Origin: Anaerolineales bacterium | Lineage (GTDB): Bacteria; Chloroflexota; Anaerolineae; Anaerolineales; Villigracilaceae | NCBI GenBank assembly: GCA_020847435.1 | Contig: JADLBX010000012.1 | Location: forward strand, 1-64,000 | Direction of reading: 5' to 3' | DNA: 64,000 bases | In this document: positions 9,372-17,803 of the stretch, piece by piece | Numbering within the stretch: the first letter of the stretch is position 1 | Layout of the letters: every line of letters begins with the position of its first letter | Notes under the pieces: generated by a model | The model's input: the letters and a program-made list of their open reading frames with translations, nothing else | What the model was told of the DNA's origin: nothing | Databases searched by the model: none | Made by a program: the position numbers and the translations under genes

Positions 9372-10848
9372 ACGCGGGCTTTTTCACCGGCTGGGTCATC
9401 TCCGAACGGATCGGAAGCACGATAAAGAACGAACTGCCTTTCCCTTCCACCGATTCAACCCACATGCGTCCCTGATGGTTATCCACGATCGTCTTGACAA
9501 TGGCAAGCCCCAAGCCTGAACCGGTGACGCCCTCGGTGATATTCCGTCCACGGTAGAACTTGTCGAAGATGTGCGCCTGATCCTCGGCTGGGATCCCGGG
9601 TCCATTGTCGCGGACGTTGAGGATCAATTGCTCGCCCTCTGAAACGATCGAGATATTCACCTCGCCGCCATTGAACGAATACTTAATCGCATTACCGACC
9701 ACGTTATCCAGCAACTGCCGCAAGCGAATGGGGTTTGCGCGTATGGCAGGCAACGCCGGCGCAACCTGTGTTTGAACTTTCAGTCGCTTCGTCTTGATCT
9801 GTCCCTGCAACATGTCGAGCGTGTAGCGCAGGATCACCTCCAACTGAACCGATTCGCGTCGCGTATCGAAGCCCGCCTCCACACTGCCGAGGTCGAGCAA
9901 ATCGTTGATCAGCGAGGTGATATGTTGGACGCTGTCTTGAATCCGTTTGAGGAAATCGCGCTGGCTCTCGTTCAAATCGCCGGCGCGTTCCACCAGTTCG
10001 GTGTAGCCGATCACGGAGGTGAGCGGCGAACGCAGGTCGTGCGAAACGGTATGGACAAACTCACTGCGTACCCGGTCTAATTCTTTGAGGTAGGTGATAT
10101 CCTGCATCGTGATGGCATAGCCCACATCCTTAATCTCGGTAAATTGGGCGTTGCCCATCCTGCCATCCGGGAAACTGACCTCGTGATATTGGAGCAGGTC
10201 GCCTCCATTTTTGCGCGCAAGCAGGGCGATCAGGTCGGGGTGGGTAATGACCTCCAGCACCGGCTTACCCAGCGCGGTTTTGGGGTTCAAGCCCAGCGTA
10301 CGACACATGGCTGGGTTGACCAGCAAGACCATCTTTTCCTGATCGAGGATCATGACGCTATCGTGAATGTTGTTGAACACCGATTCAAGACGGGCGCGTT
10401 CGGCATCTGACAATTGCGCTTTTTGTTTGAGCGAGGCGGTGGTCCGTTTGACTTCGCGGCGCAGCCAATCGCCGAGGCGGCTGGCATGGCGCAAACTGGT
10501 TTCCACCGCGTTGACAATCTCGTCGGTCCTCAAGGGAGGCGCCAGACAACCGACAACTCCCGCCTGGAGGATGGCTTGAAAAAGTTCCGGCGTCGCCTTC
10601 TCCGTGTATACCATGATCGGCAGGGTGGGGAATCGTTCGAGCAATTGCCGCGCAATCTTCAATCCGTCATGCCCGTCAAAGCGTTCTCCCACCAGCAATA
10701 ATGCCGGGTTGTTCTCTTGCAATAATCTGCTCAGGTGTTGCGTATCGTTTGAGATGGCAGTCTGATATTTCACGCGCAAGGCTCGTTCCATTAAGTGTAG
10801 AGCGGGCGATTCGTCCAGCGCGAGCAGGAGCAGGTCAGTTTTTGCCAT
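9370..10848 (-). CDS. hybrid-type histidine kinase: degenerate receiver - PAS - HisKA - HATPase
   Basis: I start at the ATG at 10848 (492 aa) because the preceding 26 codons of open frame read as non-coding. Residues 1-120 have a receiver fold, but the phosphoacceptor position in Leu-Leu-Val-Gly-Glu-Arg-Phe-Asp-Gly-His-Asp-Gly is Gly54 where Asp is expected, so it is probably a pseudo-receiver. A PAS domain follows (about 150-255), then HisKA with His270 in Val-Ser-His-Asp-Leu-Arg-Ser-Pro-Leu, and a full HATPase_c with Asp-Asn-Gly-Pro-Gly-Ile-Pro and Gly-Ser-Gly-Leu-Gly-Leu-Ala. There is no membrane segment, so it is cytoplasmic. No cognate regulator is adjacent. Confidence 0.9.
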   Translation of the reverse strand: MAKTDLLLLALDESPALHLMERALRVKYQTAISNDTQHLSRLLQENNPALLLVGERFDGHDGLKIARQLLERFPTLPIMVYTEKATPELFQAILQAGVVGCLAPPLRTDEIVNAVETSLRHASRLGDWLRREVKRTTASLKQKAQLSDAERARLESVFNNIHDSVMILDQEKMVLLVNPAMCRTLGLNPKTALGKPVLEVITHPDLIALLARKNGGDLLQYHEVSFPDGRMGNAQFTEIKDVGYAITMQDITYLKELDRVRSEFVHTVSHDLRSPLTSVIGYTELVERAGDLNESQRDFLKRIQDSVQHITSLINDLLDLGSVEAGFDTRRESVQLEVILRYTLDMLQGQIKTKRLKVQTQVAPALPAIRANPIRLRQLLDNVVGNAIKYSFNGGEVNISIVSEGEQLILNVRDNGPGIPAEDQAHIFDKFYRGRNITEGVTGSGLGLAIVKTIVDNHQGRMWVESVEGKGSSFFIVLPIRSEMTQPVKKPA

Positions 10849-11017
10849 GATGTGGAATATGTCTTCTTCCCGATTTGTGGTCAGCAAAGTTGCAGGGATT
10901 GTACACCCCGCCGCAGTTTGTGGCAAATGTTGTCACACGCGTGCCATGTTCATGGGCGGTGCGTTCCCATTTCAATTTCTTTACAGGGGAGCGCCAAATC
11001 GTCGCAACCCAGGCGCC

Positions 11018-12076
11018 TCACAGTTCGAACACAGGTCGCGAGTGACCGGTCACGATGCCGCGCAAGTTCTTGACCGGCAGGCTCGGTCCAAACTCTGCCA
11101 GCGCCTGGGCTTGTTGCGCAGAAAGCGCGCCCAATTGACGCAGGATTTCCAGCGTGACCGCCGGGCGGACGCGGCTGTATGCTTCGAGATTGGATCGCAT
11201 CCGCGACGCGTCTCCATCCGACACTTTGAAGGCAATGCCGATGCCCGGCGAATCCTCCCTCAGCGCGCCGGGGAGCAAGCCGATGATCTGGAAGCCCTCC
11301 GCGCCGCGTTTGCAGACGATCTTCCCTGCGCCGGCCTTCATCAACTCGCAATCGAATTCGCCGTAGCCACTCACCATCTCCGAGTGGGCGGTTAGCGCGA
11401 AAGTGATCTTTTTGCAAGCGCGGGCACGCGGCTCGGGCAGTTCGCGCGGATCGCACAGGCGCGCCATGCCGAGCGCGGAGTTGAAGAGCGGGATGGCAAA
11501 GTTGGGCGCGGAACAGCCGTCAACGCCGAGAGAAATTTCCTGAGGCGGGACCAGGCAGACGTCGGAGAATGAAGCGAGGATCTCCCGCTGAATCGGATGA
11601 TCGGGGTCGAGGTAAGTATCCAGAGGGAATCCGTGCATCTTGGCATGCGCCAGCATCATCGTGTGTTTACCGGAACAGTTGTTGCGGATCGGCGTCGGCG
11701 CTTCGGCGTTGGCGATCAGCCGCTGGAACGCAGAGGGATCGTCGGGCAGGTGCGCGCCGCATTGCAAATCCGATTCGTCAATTCCGATTTTCTTTTGCAT
11801 GGCGGCGACGGTTTGGACGTGCAGGTCACTGCCGACGTGCGAGGCGCATGAGATCGCCAGTTCGCGCGCGGTGAAGTTGAAGCGCTCCGCGCCGCCGTGT
11901 TCGACAAAGGGCAACGCCTGGAACGGTTTGGCGCTCGAACGCAAAAAAGCGACCGCCGACGGGTCGCCATGAGATGCCAGTAATTTGCCGTCGGCATTGA
12001 CAACGGCAATTGAACCATGGTGGATGGATTCAACGATCGCGCCGCGCGTGACTTCGAAGAGAGGGGCGATGGTCAT
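11018..12076 (-). CDS. L-asparaginase II family (class III, Rhizobium etli-type)
   Basis: Hydrolyses asparagine to aspartate and ammonia. The 352-residue protein matches the asparaginase_II family, unrelated to the classical E. coli enzymes, through Arg-Ser-Ser-Ala-Lys-Pro-Phe-Gln-Ala (Ser-x-x-Lys catalytic motif), Asn-Asn-Cys-Ser-Gly-Lys-His-Thr-Met-Met and Gly-Val-Asp-Gly-Cys-Ser-Ala-Pro; the conserved Cys residues bind zinc in the R. etli enzyme. It is cytoplasmic, with no signal peptide. It lies alone between two kinase genes on the same strand, with a 113-bp gap to the upstream gene. Confidence 0.9.
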   Translation of the reverse strand: MTIAPLFEVTRGAIVESIHHGSIAVVNADGKLLASHGDPSAVAFLRSSAKPFQALPFVEHGGAERFNFTARELAISCASHVGSDLHVQTVAAMQKKIGIDESDLQCGAHLPDDPSAFQRLIANAEAPTPIRNNCSGKHTMMLAHAKMHGFPLDTYLDPDHPIQREILASFSDVCLVPPQEISLGVDGCSAPNFAIPLFNSALGMARLCDPRELPEPRARACKKITFALTAHSEMVSGYGEFDCELMKAGAGKIVCKRGAEGFQIIGLLPGALREDSPGIGIAFKVSDGDASRMRSNLEAYSRVRPAVTLEILRQLGALSAQQAQALAEFGPSLPVKNLRGIVTGHSRPVFEL

Positions 12077-12189
12077 TTGATCTCCCGGGGTTGAGAGCCG
12101 CCGCTCAAAAACGATACGAACAAAAAGTTATTTGAGGATGCGCGACTCAATCTCTGCGTCATTCGGTTCTCGGGTTGCGCCGGTGTGCA

Positions 12190-13047
12190 TTATTCTTCGA
12201 GCGTATGGCGCGAGGAGGCTTGATAGTGACGGGCGTAATAATGATGAATCCCATAACGCAGGCGCTGGGTATATTGCTTTTGGCGCGCGGCTGGCGCTTT
12301 GAAATCCTTCAACAACTGCTCGGCGAGTTTGTCGGCGGAGGGGACCGCAGACCGCTTCCTGCCGAGTTTTTCCAGTTTATCCAGCAGGCGCTTCAACACT
12401 TCCGCTTGATGTTTGACCGCCTGCGCGGCGACGATGCCACCGCGCCCGCTGACGATCGTGAAGCCTTTGTATTCGCTTTGCAGGAGCGCGAGCGCTTCGA
12501 TCCACGCGGGCAGGTCGGCATGGGCAAGGAATGGAGGTTGACCTTTCAACACGGCGTCGCCGACGAAGATGGTTTTTTGGTCGGGGAGGATCGCCCAGAT
12601 CGCGCCGCGCGTGGGACCCGGATGACTCTCCAACAGGATGGGCGATTCGCCCCAATGCAGTGACAGGCGTTCGACAAAGGAAATTTCCGGCGGCGCCCAG
12701 CGGACACTGCCAAGCCCGGGGATCGCTTCCCAGTTTGCGCCGGTCTCTTCGCCCTGGGCTTTAAAAGTGTTGGGCCGGTTGCGAAAGGCTACGGCTGTTT
12801 GTTCGTGGGCGATGATCGTACAGTCCATGCTGCGCGCGCCGAGAGTACGATCGGGATGTGAATCCAAATTGACGAGGACACGTTCGGGTCCGTTGCCCAT
12901 GCCCATGAGCGCGGCGCGCCACATGCGGCTATCTTCCGGCGAGGGCGGCGCGTCGATCAACACCAGCCCGCGCGGCTCGCTGATCACGCCCAGCGTGACG
13001 CCGAGGTATTTGTCTTCGATAAATACGTTCTTTGCGATGGATTCCAT
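12190..13047 (-). CDS. metallo-beta-lactamase-fold protein with degenerate metal motif
   Basis: The overall MBL fold is recognisable: an N-terminal Ile-Asp-Ala-Pro-Pro strand-turn, a His-Pro-Gly-Pro-Thr-Arg-Gly segment and Phe-Val-Gly-Asp-Ala-Val-Leu. The zinc signature His-x-His-x-Asp-His, however, is replaced by Asp-Ser-His-Pro-Asp-Arg at residues 62-67, keeping only one His (64) and the Asp (66). It may bind a single metal or be non-catalytic. The C-terminal ~90 residues are helical and basic. It sits 27 bases downstream of the GAF/PAS kinase on the same strand, so it may be co-expressed with it. The substrate is unknown. Confidence 0.75.
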   Translation of the reverse strand: MESIAKNVFIEDKYLGVTLGVISEPRGLVLIDAPPSPEDSRMWRAALMGMGNGPERVLVNLDSHPDRTLGARSMDCTIIAHEQTAVAFRNRPNTFKAQGEETGANWEAIPGLGSVRWAPPEISFVERLSLHWGESPILLESHPGPTRGAIWAILPDQKTIFVGDAVLKGQPPFLAHADLPAWIEALALLQSEYKGFTIVSGRGGIVAAQAVKHQAEVLKRLLDKLEKLGRKRSAVPSADKLAEQLLKDFKAPAARQKQYTQRLRYGIHHYYARHYQASSRHTLEE

Positions 13048-13074
13048 GAACAGGTATTGCTCCTTGAGATAAAT

Positions 13075-15177
13075 TCAGTCTGCGGCTATCGAGGTTGCCA
13101 TCTGCTCCCCCGTGGCAACCGGGAACGTGAAGTGGAACTCCGCGCCTTTGCCGGAATCGCTTTCGATCCAGATGCGTCCGCCATGTCCCTGCACGGCGAG
13201 GCGGCAGAACGCGAGCCCAATTCCGAGACCGGGCTTGCTGGAACCGCGCAGGCGCGTGAATTTGTCGAAGACGCGCTCCTGTTCGGCAGGAGGGATGCCG
13301 GGACCGGTATCCTTGACCCACAGATGCACCCAGCCGTCTTCCTGCCCCGCGCCGACACAGATCTCGCCTTCGGTGGGCGTAAACTTGCTTGAGTTCTCCA
13401 GCAAGTTGATCAGGACGCGCCGCGCCATATCTTCATCTGCCCAGATGGACGGGAGCGCCTCCGGCAATTCAGAATCGAGTTTCTGCCGCCGTCCATTCGC
13501 GACCGGTTGCATGTCTATTACGGCTTGCCGAATGAGGCGGAGCGAATCCACGGCTTTTTGGTTCACCACCGGCTGACCCGACTCGAGGCGGTTAACATCC
13601 AGCAGTGAGTTGACGAGGCGTTGAATCCGTTCGGTCGAGTTCTCGGCAATCTTGATGATGGAAAGCACGGTCTCGCGGTCTTCCTCGGGCACCATCGTGT
13701 ATAAAATATCGAGGCTCGAGGTGATGTTGGCAAGCGGCGAACGCAGATCGTGATAGATCATCGAAGTGAGGTCGCTGCGCAAGCCTTCCATTTCTTTGCG
13801 CTGAGTGATGTCGCGCAAAATCCATTGGATCGAATCCGCTTCCTCGAATTCGACGCGCTGGGCATGTACTTCAATGGGGATATGCGAATCGTCCTGCGCG
13901 GACAGGGAGGATTCATACGCCGCTGAGCGGTTTTCGCGCAGGGTTTCAAACTCCGCGCCGATCTTGGTCCAATTCACTTCGTGGAGTTGGTCAATGGTCA
14001 GTTCGTGCAACTGCTCGGCTGTGTATCCGCTCAACAGCGCCGCTTGCCGGTTGGCTTCGAGGATGTTCCCCTCCCAATCGGTGATGACCATCGGATCTAT
14101 GCTGTCTTCGAACAATTCGCGATAACGCTGGTGCGCGGCTTGCAGTTTTTCGAACAACTGCGCGTTTTGGATCGCCGAACCGGCAAACCCGCCGATGCCC
14201 GCCATGACCAGCAACGCGTCGGGATCGAAGGTTTTGGCGATCGGGTTGATCGCCTCCAGAATGCCGATCACGCGTCCCTGCGATTGAATCGGCGAGACAA
14301 GCAGGGCGCGCATCTCGACGCCGCTGAATTTATCCGCTTCGCTGAAATGTTTCTCCTGCGTCACATCCTGCACCACAACCGCGCGGCCATCGCGCGCCGC
14401 GAGACCGGCGATCCCCTCGCCCAGCGCGATCTGCCTGCCAATGATGTTGCCGGCATTTTGCCCTGCGGCGGCGCGAAAAACGACAAATTCGCCTTCGATC
14501 ATTCCGAGCGCGACCGTTTCAACCAGCAACGCCTGCATGGTCTGGATGAGGATGCGTTGGTGCAGGTCTTCCATACGCAATGAAACGTTCATCGCCGTTG
14601 CGCCTTCAGCCAGCGCGGTCATCACCCGCGCCTGCCGCTGACTTTCCGTGTACAGCCGCGCATTGAGGATTGCGATGCCCGCCTGGTCGGCGATGGCTTG
14701 CATCAAGTCAAGTTGTTCGGCGTTGAACGAATTGGGAATCGGATGGACGAGGGTTAGCACGCCCACAAGTTTTTCGCGCGCTTGCAATGGCACGCAGATC
14801 GCAGACTTGGCGCCGCTCTTGTTCAGCGCGTCGTCGGGGCGTATCAGCCAACGTTCGTCTTTGCTTGTATCGGGGATGTAAACGCCGCGATGATTACGAA
14901 TCACCCAACCTGCCAAGCCGCGCTCCATCGTTTCGCGCAGTTGCTGGGTGGTGTGTTCGTGCATCTCCGTCCCGTAGACGATGGTCGCGTCCACTGCTTT
15001 GCCGGCATCGTCCAACACGACCACACTGCAACGCTCGCCACCCACGTTCTGGATGGCTTCATACAACACGCGTTGAAGGACAGTGCGGAGGTCGAGCGCG
15101 GTCGCCACCTCGCGGCTCACGTGATAGAGCAGTTCGAGGAGTTGACGGGTGCGGTCCTGATCTTTGGGCGTTGACAT
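13075..15177 (-). CDS. multi-sensor histidine kinase: GAF - GAF - PAS - HisKA - HATPase
   Basis: I start at the ATG at 15177 (700 aa); the 22 codons before it are not protein-like. Two GAF domains (about residues 10-165 and 185-350) are followed by a PAS domain (about 360-475; Ile-Thr-Asp-Trp-Glu-Gly-Asn-Ile-Leu-Glu-Ala-Asn), HisKA with Met-Ile-Tyr-His-Asp-Leu-Arg-Ser-Pro-Leu, and HATPase_c with Asp-Thr-Gly-Pro-Gly-Ile-Pro and Gly-Ile-Gly-Leu-Ala. It is soluble, so it probably senses a cytoplasmic ligand or redox state. No partner response regulator adjoins it; the MBL-fold gene follows in the same direction. Confidence 0.92.
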   Translation of the reverse strand: MSTPKDQDRTRQLLELLYHVSREVATALDLRTVLQRVLYEAIQNVGGERCSVVVLDDAGKAVDATIVYGTEMHEHTTQQLRETMERGLAGWVIRNHRGVYIPDTSKDERWLIRPDDALNKSGAKSAICVPLQAREKLVGVLTLVHPIPNSFNAEQLDLMQAIADQAGIAILNARLYTESQRQARVMTALAEGATAMNVSLRMEDLHQRILIQTMQALLVETVALGMIEGEFVVFRAAAGQNAGNIIGRQIALGEGIAGLAARDGRAVVVQDVTQEKHFSEADKFSGVEMRALLVSPIQSQGRVIGILEAINPIAKTFDPDALLVMAGIGGFAGSAIQNAQLFEKLQAAHQRYRELFEDSIDPMVITDWEGNILEANRQAALLSGYTAEQLHELTIDQLHEVNWTKIGAEFETLRENRSAAYESSLSAQDDSHIPIEVHAQRVEFEEADSIQWILRDITQRKEMEGLRSDLTSMIYHDLRSPLANITSSLDILYTMVPEEDRETVLSIIKIAENSTERIQRLVNSLLDVNRLESGQPVVNQKAVDSLRLIRQAVIDMQPVANGRRQKLDSELPEALPSIWADEDMARRVLINLLENSSKFTPTEGEICVGAGQEDGWVHLWVKDTGPGIPPAEQERVFDKFTRLRGSSKPGLGIGLAFCRLAVQGHGGRIWIESDSGKGAEFHFTFPVATGEQMATSIAAD

Positions 15178-15255
15178 GAAATAAGAAGAAAAAGTCGGCG
15201 GCGTTAGGCTATTCTGACGAGCCGCTTCCCCAAAGTATAGCACACCTGATTACGG

Positions 15256-15261
15256 TACAAT
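15256..15261 (+). promoter_or_regulatory. -10 box TACAAT giving a probably leaderless HAD transcript
   Basis: TACAAT ends 7 bases before the ATG at 15269 and no purine-rich ribosome site lies between. A start at the usual distance from this box would fall at or next to the ATG, giving a leaderless mRNA. No clear -35 is seen. Confidence 0.4.
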
Positions 15262-15268
15262 TGCCGCC

Positions 15269-15934
15269 ATGTCTCTCGATCTCCAACGCGTCAAAGCCCT
15301 GTGCTTCGACGTGGACGGCACCCTCAGCGACACCGACGATTTGTACAAGCAAAAGGTCGCCCGCTTCTTTCCCAAATTTCTATTTGGCGACCCCGACCAC
15401 GCGGCGCGGCGCTTTGTGATGTGGGCGGAAGCGCCCGGAAACGCCCTGCTCGGCTTCGCAGACACACTCGGCATTGACGATGAAATGACGGCAATCATTA
15501 ACTGGATGTCGCGCCATCGGCATCAATCCTCCAAAAAATTCCTGCTCGTGCCCGGCGTGGATGGGATGCTGGCTCAACTCAAAGGAAAATATCCAATGTC
15601 GGTGGTCAGCGCGCGGGATGAACGCGGGACGATGCGCTTCCTCGAACAGTTCGACCTCGTGAAATATTTCGATGTGATCGTGACTGGACTCTCAGCGGAA
15701 CACACGAAGCCTTATCCGGACCCCATTCTGCTTGCGGCTAGGAAGATGGACGTGAATCCCGAAGCGTGTTTGATGATCGGCGACACCACCGTAGATATGC
15801 GCGCGGGCAAGTCCGCGGGCGCACAGACGGTGGGCGTGTTGTGCGGCTTCGGGGAAAAAGAGGAGTTGTTGCGCTTCGGGGCGGATGTGATTCTGGAAAC
15901 GACGAGCGAACTGGCGAAGATTTTAATTTCTTAG
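15269..15934 (+). CDS. HAD-superfamily hydrolase (phosphoglycolate phosphatase-like)
   Basis: The 221-residue protein has HAD motif I, Asp14-Val-Asp16-Gly-Thr-Leu-Ser, a Ser/Ala-Arg-Asp-Glu motif II region (Val-Val-Ser-Ala-Arg), the Lys-Pro-Tyr-Pro-Asp-Pro motif III segment and Met-Ile-Gly-Asp-Thr-Thr-Val-Asp motif IV. The helical cap between motifs I and II places it in subfamily I with phosphoglycolate phosphatases and beta-phosphoglucomutases; the substrate cannot be told from sequence. The likely start has no ribosome site and a -10 box immediately upstream. A family A repeat follows its stop directly. Confidence 0.88.
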   Translation: MSLDLQRVKALCFDVDGTLSDTDDLYKQKVARFFPKFLFGDPDHAARRFVMWAEAPGNALLGFADTLGIDDEMTAIINWMSRHRHQSSKKFLLVPGVDGMLAQLKGKYPMSVVSARDERGTMRFLEQFDLVKYFDVIVTGLSAEHTKPYPDPILLAARKMDVNPEACLMIGDTTVDMRAGKSAGAQTVGVLCGFGEKEELLRFGADVILETTSELAKILIS

Positions 15935-15992
15935 CCACAGATTACACGGATTTTCACTGATTTTTTCCGTGTGAATTCGTGAAATCCGTGGC
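15935..15992. repeat. interspersed repeat, family A
   Basis: GCCACAGATTACACGGATTTT and GTGAAATCCGTGGCG form an imperfect palindrome between convergent genes. It is the same family as 2988-3069, 52180-52246 and 63375-63453. Confidence 0.75.
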
Positions 15993-15997
15993 GAGAA

Positions 15998-16603
15998 TCA
16001 ATGATCTACGATTGCTTTCAACCGCCACGCGACCACTTCACTCCATAGCAAGATAGCCAGCAGGAAAATATAAAACGCCGCGCCTTTGAGCCAGAAGGTC
16101 GGAAACGCGAGCGCGACGGTTAGCCATGTGTACAGGGATAGATTCTTCCAGCGCACATTTTGTCGGAACGCCAAACCAAGCAGAATCATCGCGGGCATGA
16201 GGGTGAAACCGAGGATCACAAACGAGAGGTCATGCAAACGTCCATGCCAGGTGGCGGGCGTGGAGCGGATCGTCGGGTCGGTGGTGAAGGCGAGACCGGC
16301 AAGCGCCAGCCCGGCGGCGGTCAACGCGAGGGTGGCGAAAAAGGCCAACGCTGTGTGAGGCAGGCTGAGGCGGAGTCCGGAAGCGAAGATCGCCATGCAG
16401 AGTCCGCCGAGGAGGAAGGTCGCGGTCATCGCCCAGCCGAAGTCGCCGAGCGCGAGTCCAGAGGGCCAGTCGAATGTTGGTTTTTGAATCGGATGCCAGC
16501 CGAGGGAAAGTAGAAAGTCGTATTCGAGAAGCGTGAGGAGGGTTAGGACGGACGCAAACAGAATCGGACCAAGGATGCCGATGCGCGCGGCAAGTCGAAT
16601 CAT
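15998..16603 (-). CDS. DUF998-like polytopic membrane protein
   Basis: The start is placed at the ATG at 16603 (201 aa), because it overlaps the stop of the preceding gene as ATGA, a classical translational-coupling arrangement; the longer open frame upstream is a shadow of that gene. Six hydrophobic segments span nearly the whole protein, with a His-Asp-Leu-Ser-Phe loop after the conserved Trp-His-Gly-Arg-Leu. The pattern resembles DUF998 proteins, membrane proteins of unknown function. Co-expression with the DUF1304 protein is near certain. Confidence 0.75.
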   Translation of the reverse strand: MIRLAARIGILGPILFASVLTLLTLLEYDFLLSLGWHPIQKPTFDWPSGLALGDFGWAMTATFLLGGLCMAIFASGLRLSLPHTALAFFATLALTAAGLALAGLAFTTDPTIRSTPATWHGRLHDLSFVILGFTLMPAMILLGLAFRQNVRWKNLSLYTWLTVALAFPTFWLKGAAFYIFLLAILLWSEVVAWRLKAIVDH

Positions 16604-16953
16604 CGAGCGAGAAACACAGCCGCCAACGCCAGCAAGCCGGGCAGGGCTTGGATGTAAAGAATCGTGCGGCGCGTGGTCAGCCCGCCATAGATGCCCGCAA
16701 TGACGACGCACACCAAAAAGAAAATTTGAATCGACGTGTCTTTCGCGATCAATCCCCAAACGAGACCTGCGGCGAGAAAGCCGTTGTACAGTCCTTGATT
16801 CGCGGCGAGCGAGGCGGAGGCTTTGGAGTATTCGGGCGTCATCTTGAAGCGCTCCCTGCCGAAGGGATGATCCCAGAAAAACATTTCGAGCGCGAGGAAA
16901 CCGAGGTGCAAGACCGCTACGAGAATGATAAGAATATCGGCGCCGAGTTTCAT
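16600..16953 (-). CDS. DUF1304 membrane protein
   Basis: A 117-residue, four-helix membrane protein with the DUF1304 pattern Glu-Met-Phe-Phe-Trp and Asn-Gln-Gly-Leu-Tyr-Asn-Gly-Phe-Leu-Ala-Ala-Gly-Leu. The function of the family is unknown. A good AAGGAGA ribosome site precedes it. It is the first gene of a two-gene unit with the DUF998-like gene, and is divergent from the enoyl-CoA hydratase. Confidence 0.88.
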   Translation of the reverse strand: MKLGADILIILVAVLHLGFLALEMFFWDHPFGRERFKMTPEYSKASASLAANQGLYNGFLAAGLVWGLIAKDTSIQIFFLVCVVIAGIYGGLTTRRTILYIQALPGLLALAAVFLAR

Positions 16954-17028
16954 GTTGTCTCCTTTTGAGCGTTCATGCGATTATACAGCACGACGGTTCT
17001 CACGTATAATGCAAACATCGGAGGCGGC

Positions 17029-17802
17029 ATGGCATATTCATCCATCCTTGTTGAAACACGCGGACGAGTCGGGTTGGTCACGTTGAATCGCCCACAGACA
17101 TTGAACGCGCTGAACCACGCGCTGATGCACGAGTTGATGGATGCGCTCAATGCCTTCGACAAGGACGACGCCGTCGGCGCGATGGTCATCACGGGAAATG
17201 AAAAAGCCTTCGCCGCAGGCGCGGACATCAAAGAGATGGCGAACGAATCGGCGTTGGATATGACGCGCAACGATCATATCGCGGTCTTCGGCAGGATGCG
17301 CACGATTCGCAAACCGGTCATCGCGGCGGTTTCGGGCTGGGCGCTCGGCGGCGGATGCGAACTCGCCCTTTCGTGTGACATGATCGTCGCCTCGGATACC
17401 GCCAAATTCGGTCTGCCCGAAGTGACCATCGGAGTCATCCCGGGCGCGGGCGGCACACAGCGACTTGTCCGCGCGGTGGGGAAATCTATCGCAATGGAAA
17501 TGATTCTCAATGATCGCAAGATCGACGCGCAAGAGGCGTTACATTACGGGTTGGTAAGTCGAGTCGTTCTAGTGAGCGACTATTTCAATGAAGCGCTGAA
17601 ACTTGCCGAGGAGATCGCCGCACGCGCGCCGCTGGCGGTCCGCGCCGCGAAGCGGGCGATCAATCATTCGTACGAATCGTTCCTCAAAGACGGTCTCGCC
17701 GAAGAAAAGCAAATTTTCTACAATCTCTTCGGCACGGAAGATCAAAAGGAAGGCATGCAAGCCTTCGTCGAAAAACGCAAACCGAACTGGACGGGGAAAT
17801 AA
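17029..17802 (+). CDS. enoyl-CoA hydratase/isomerase family protein
   Basis: I choose the ATG at 17029 (257 aa), which follows a CGGAGGCGGC ribosome site, over the upstream in-frame ATG at 16975. The crotonase signature is complete: Ala-Ala-Gly-Ala-Asp-Ile-Lys-Glu for the CoA oxyanion hole, Ala-Leu-Gly-Gly-Gly-Cys-Glu with the first catalytic Glu, and Leu-Pro-Glu-Val-Thr-Ile-Gly-Val-Ile-Pro-Gly with the second Glu. It likely hydrates short-chain trans-2-enoyl-CoAs in fatty-acid or butyrate-type metabolism, consistent with an active glyoxylate shunt. A TATAAT box lies at 17005-17010. The next gene starts 1 base after its stop. Confidence 0.93.
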   Translation: MAYSSILVETRGRVGLVTLNRPQTLNALNHALMHELMDALNAFDKDDAVGAMVITGNEKAFAAGADIKEMANESALDMTRNDHIAVFGRMRTIRKPVIAAVSGWALGGGCELALSCDMIVASDTAKFGLPEVTIGVIPGAGGTQRLVRAVGKSIAMEMILNDRKIDAQEALHYGLVSRVVLVSDYFNEALKLAEEIAARAPLAVRAAKRAINHSYESFLKDGLAEEKQIFYNLFGTEDQKEGMQAFVEKRKPNWTGK

Positions 17803-17803
17803 A

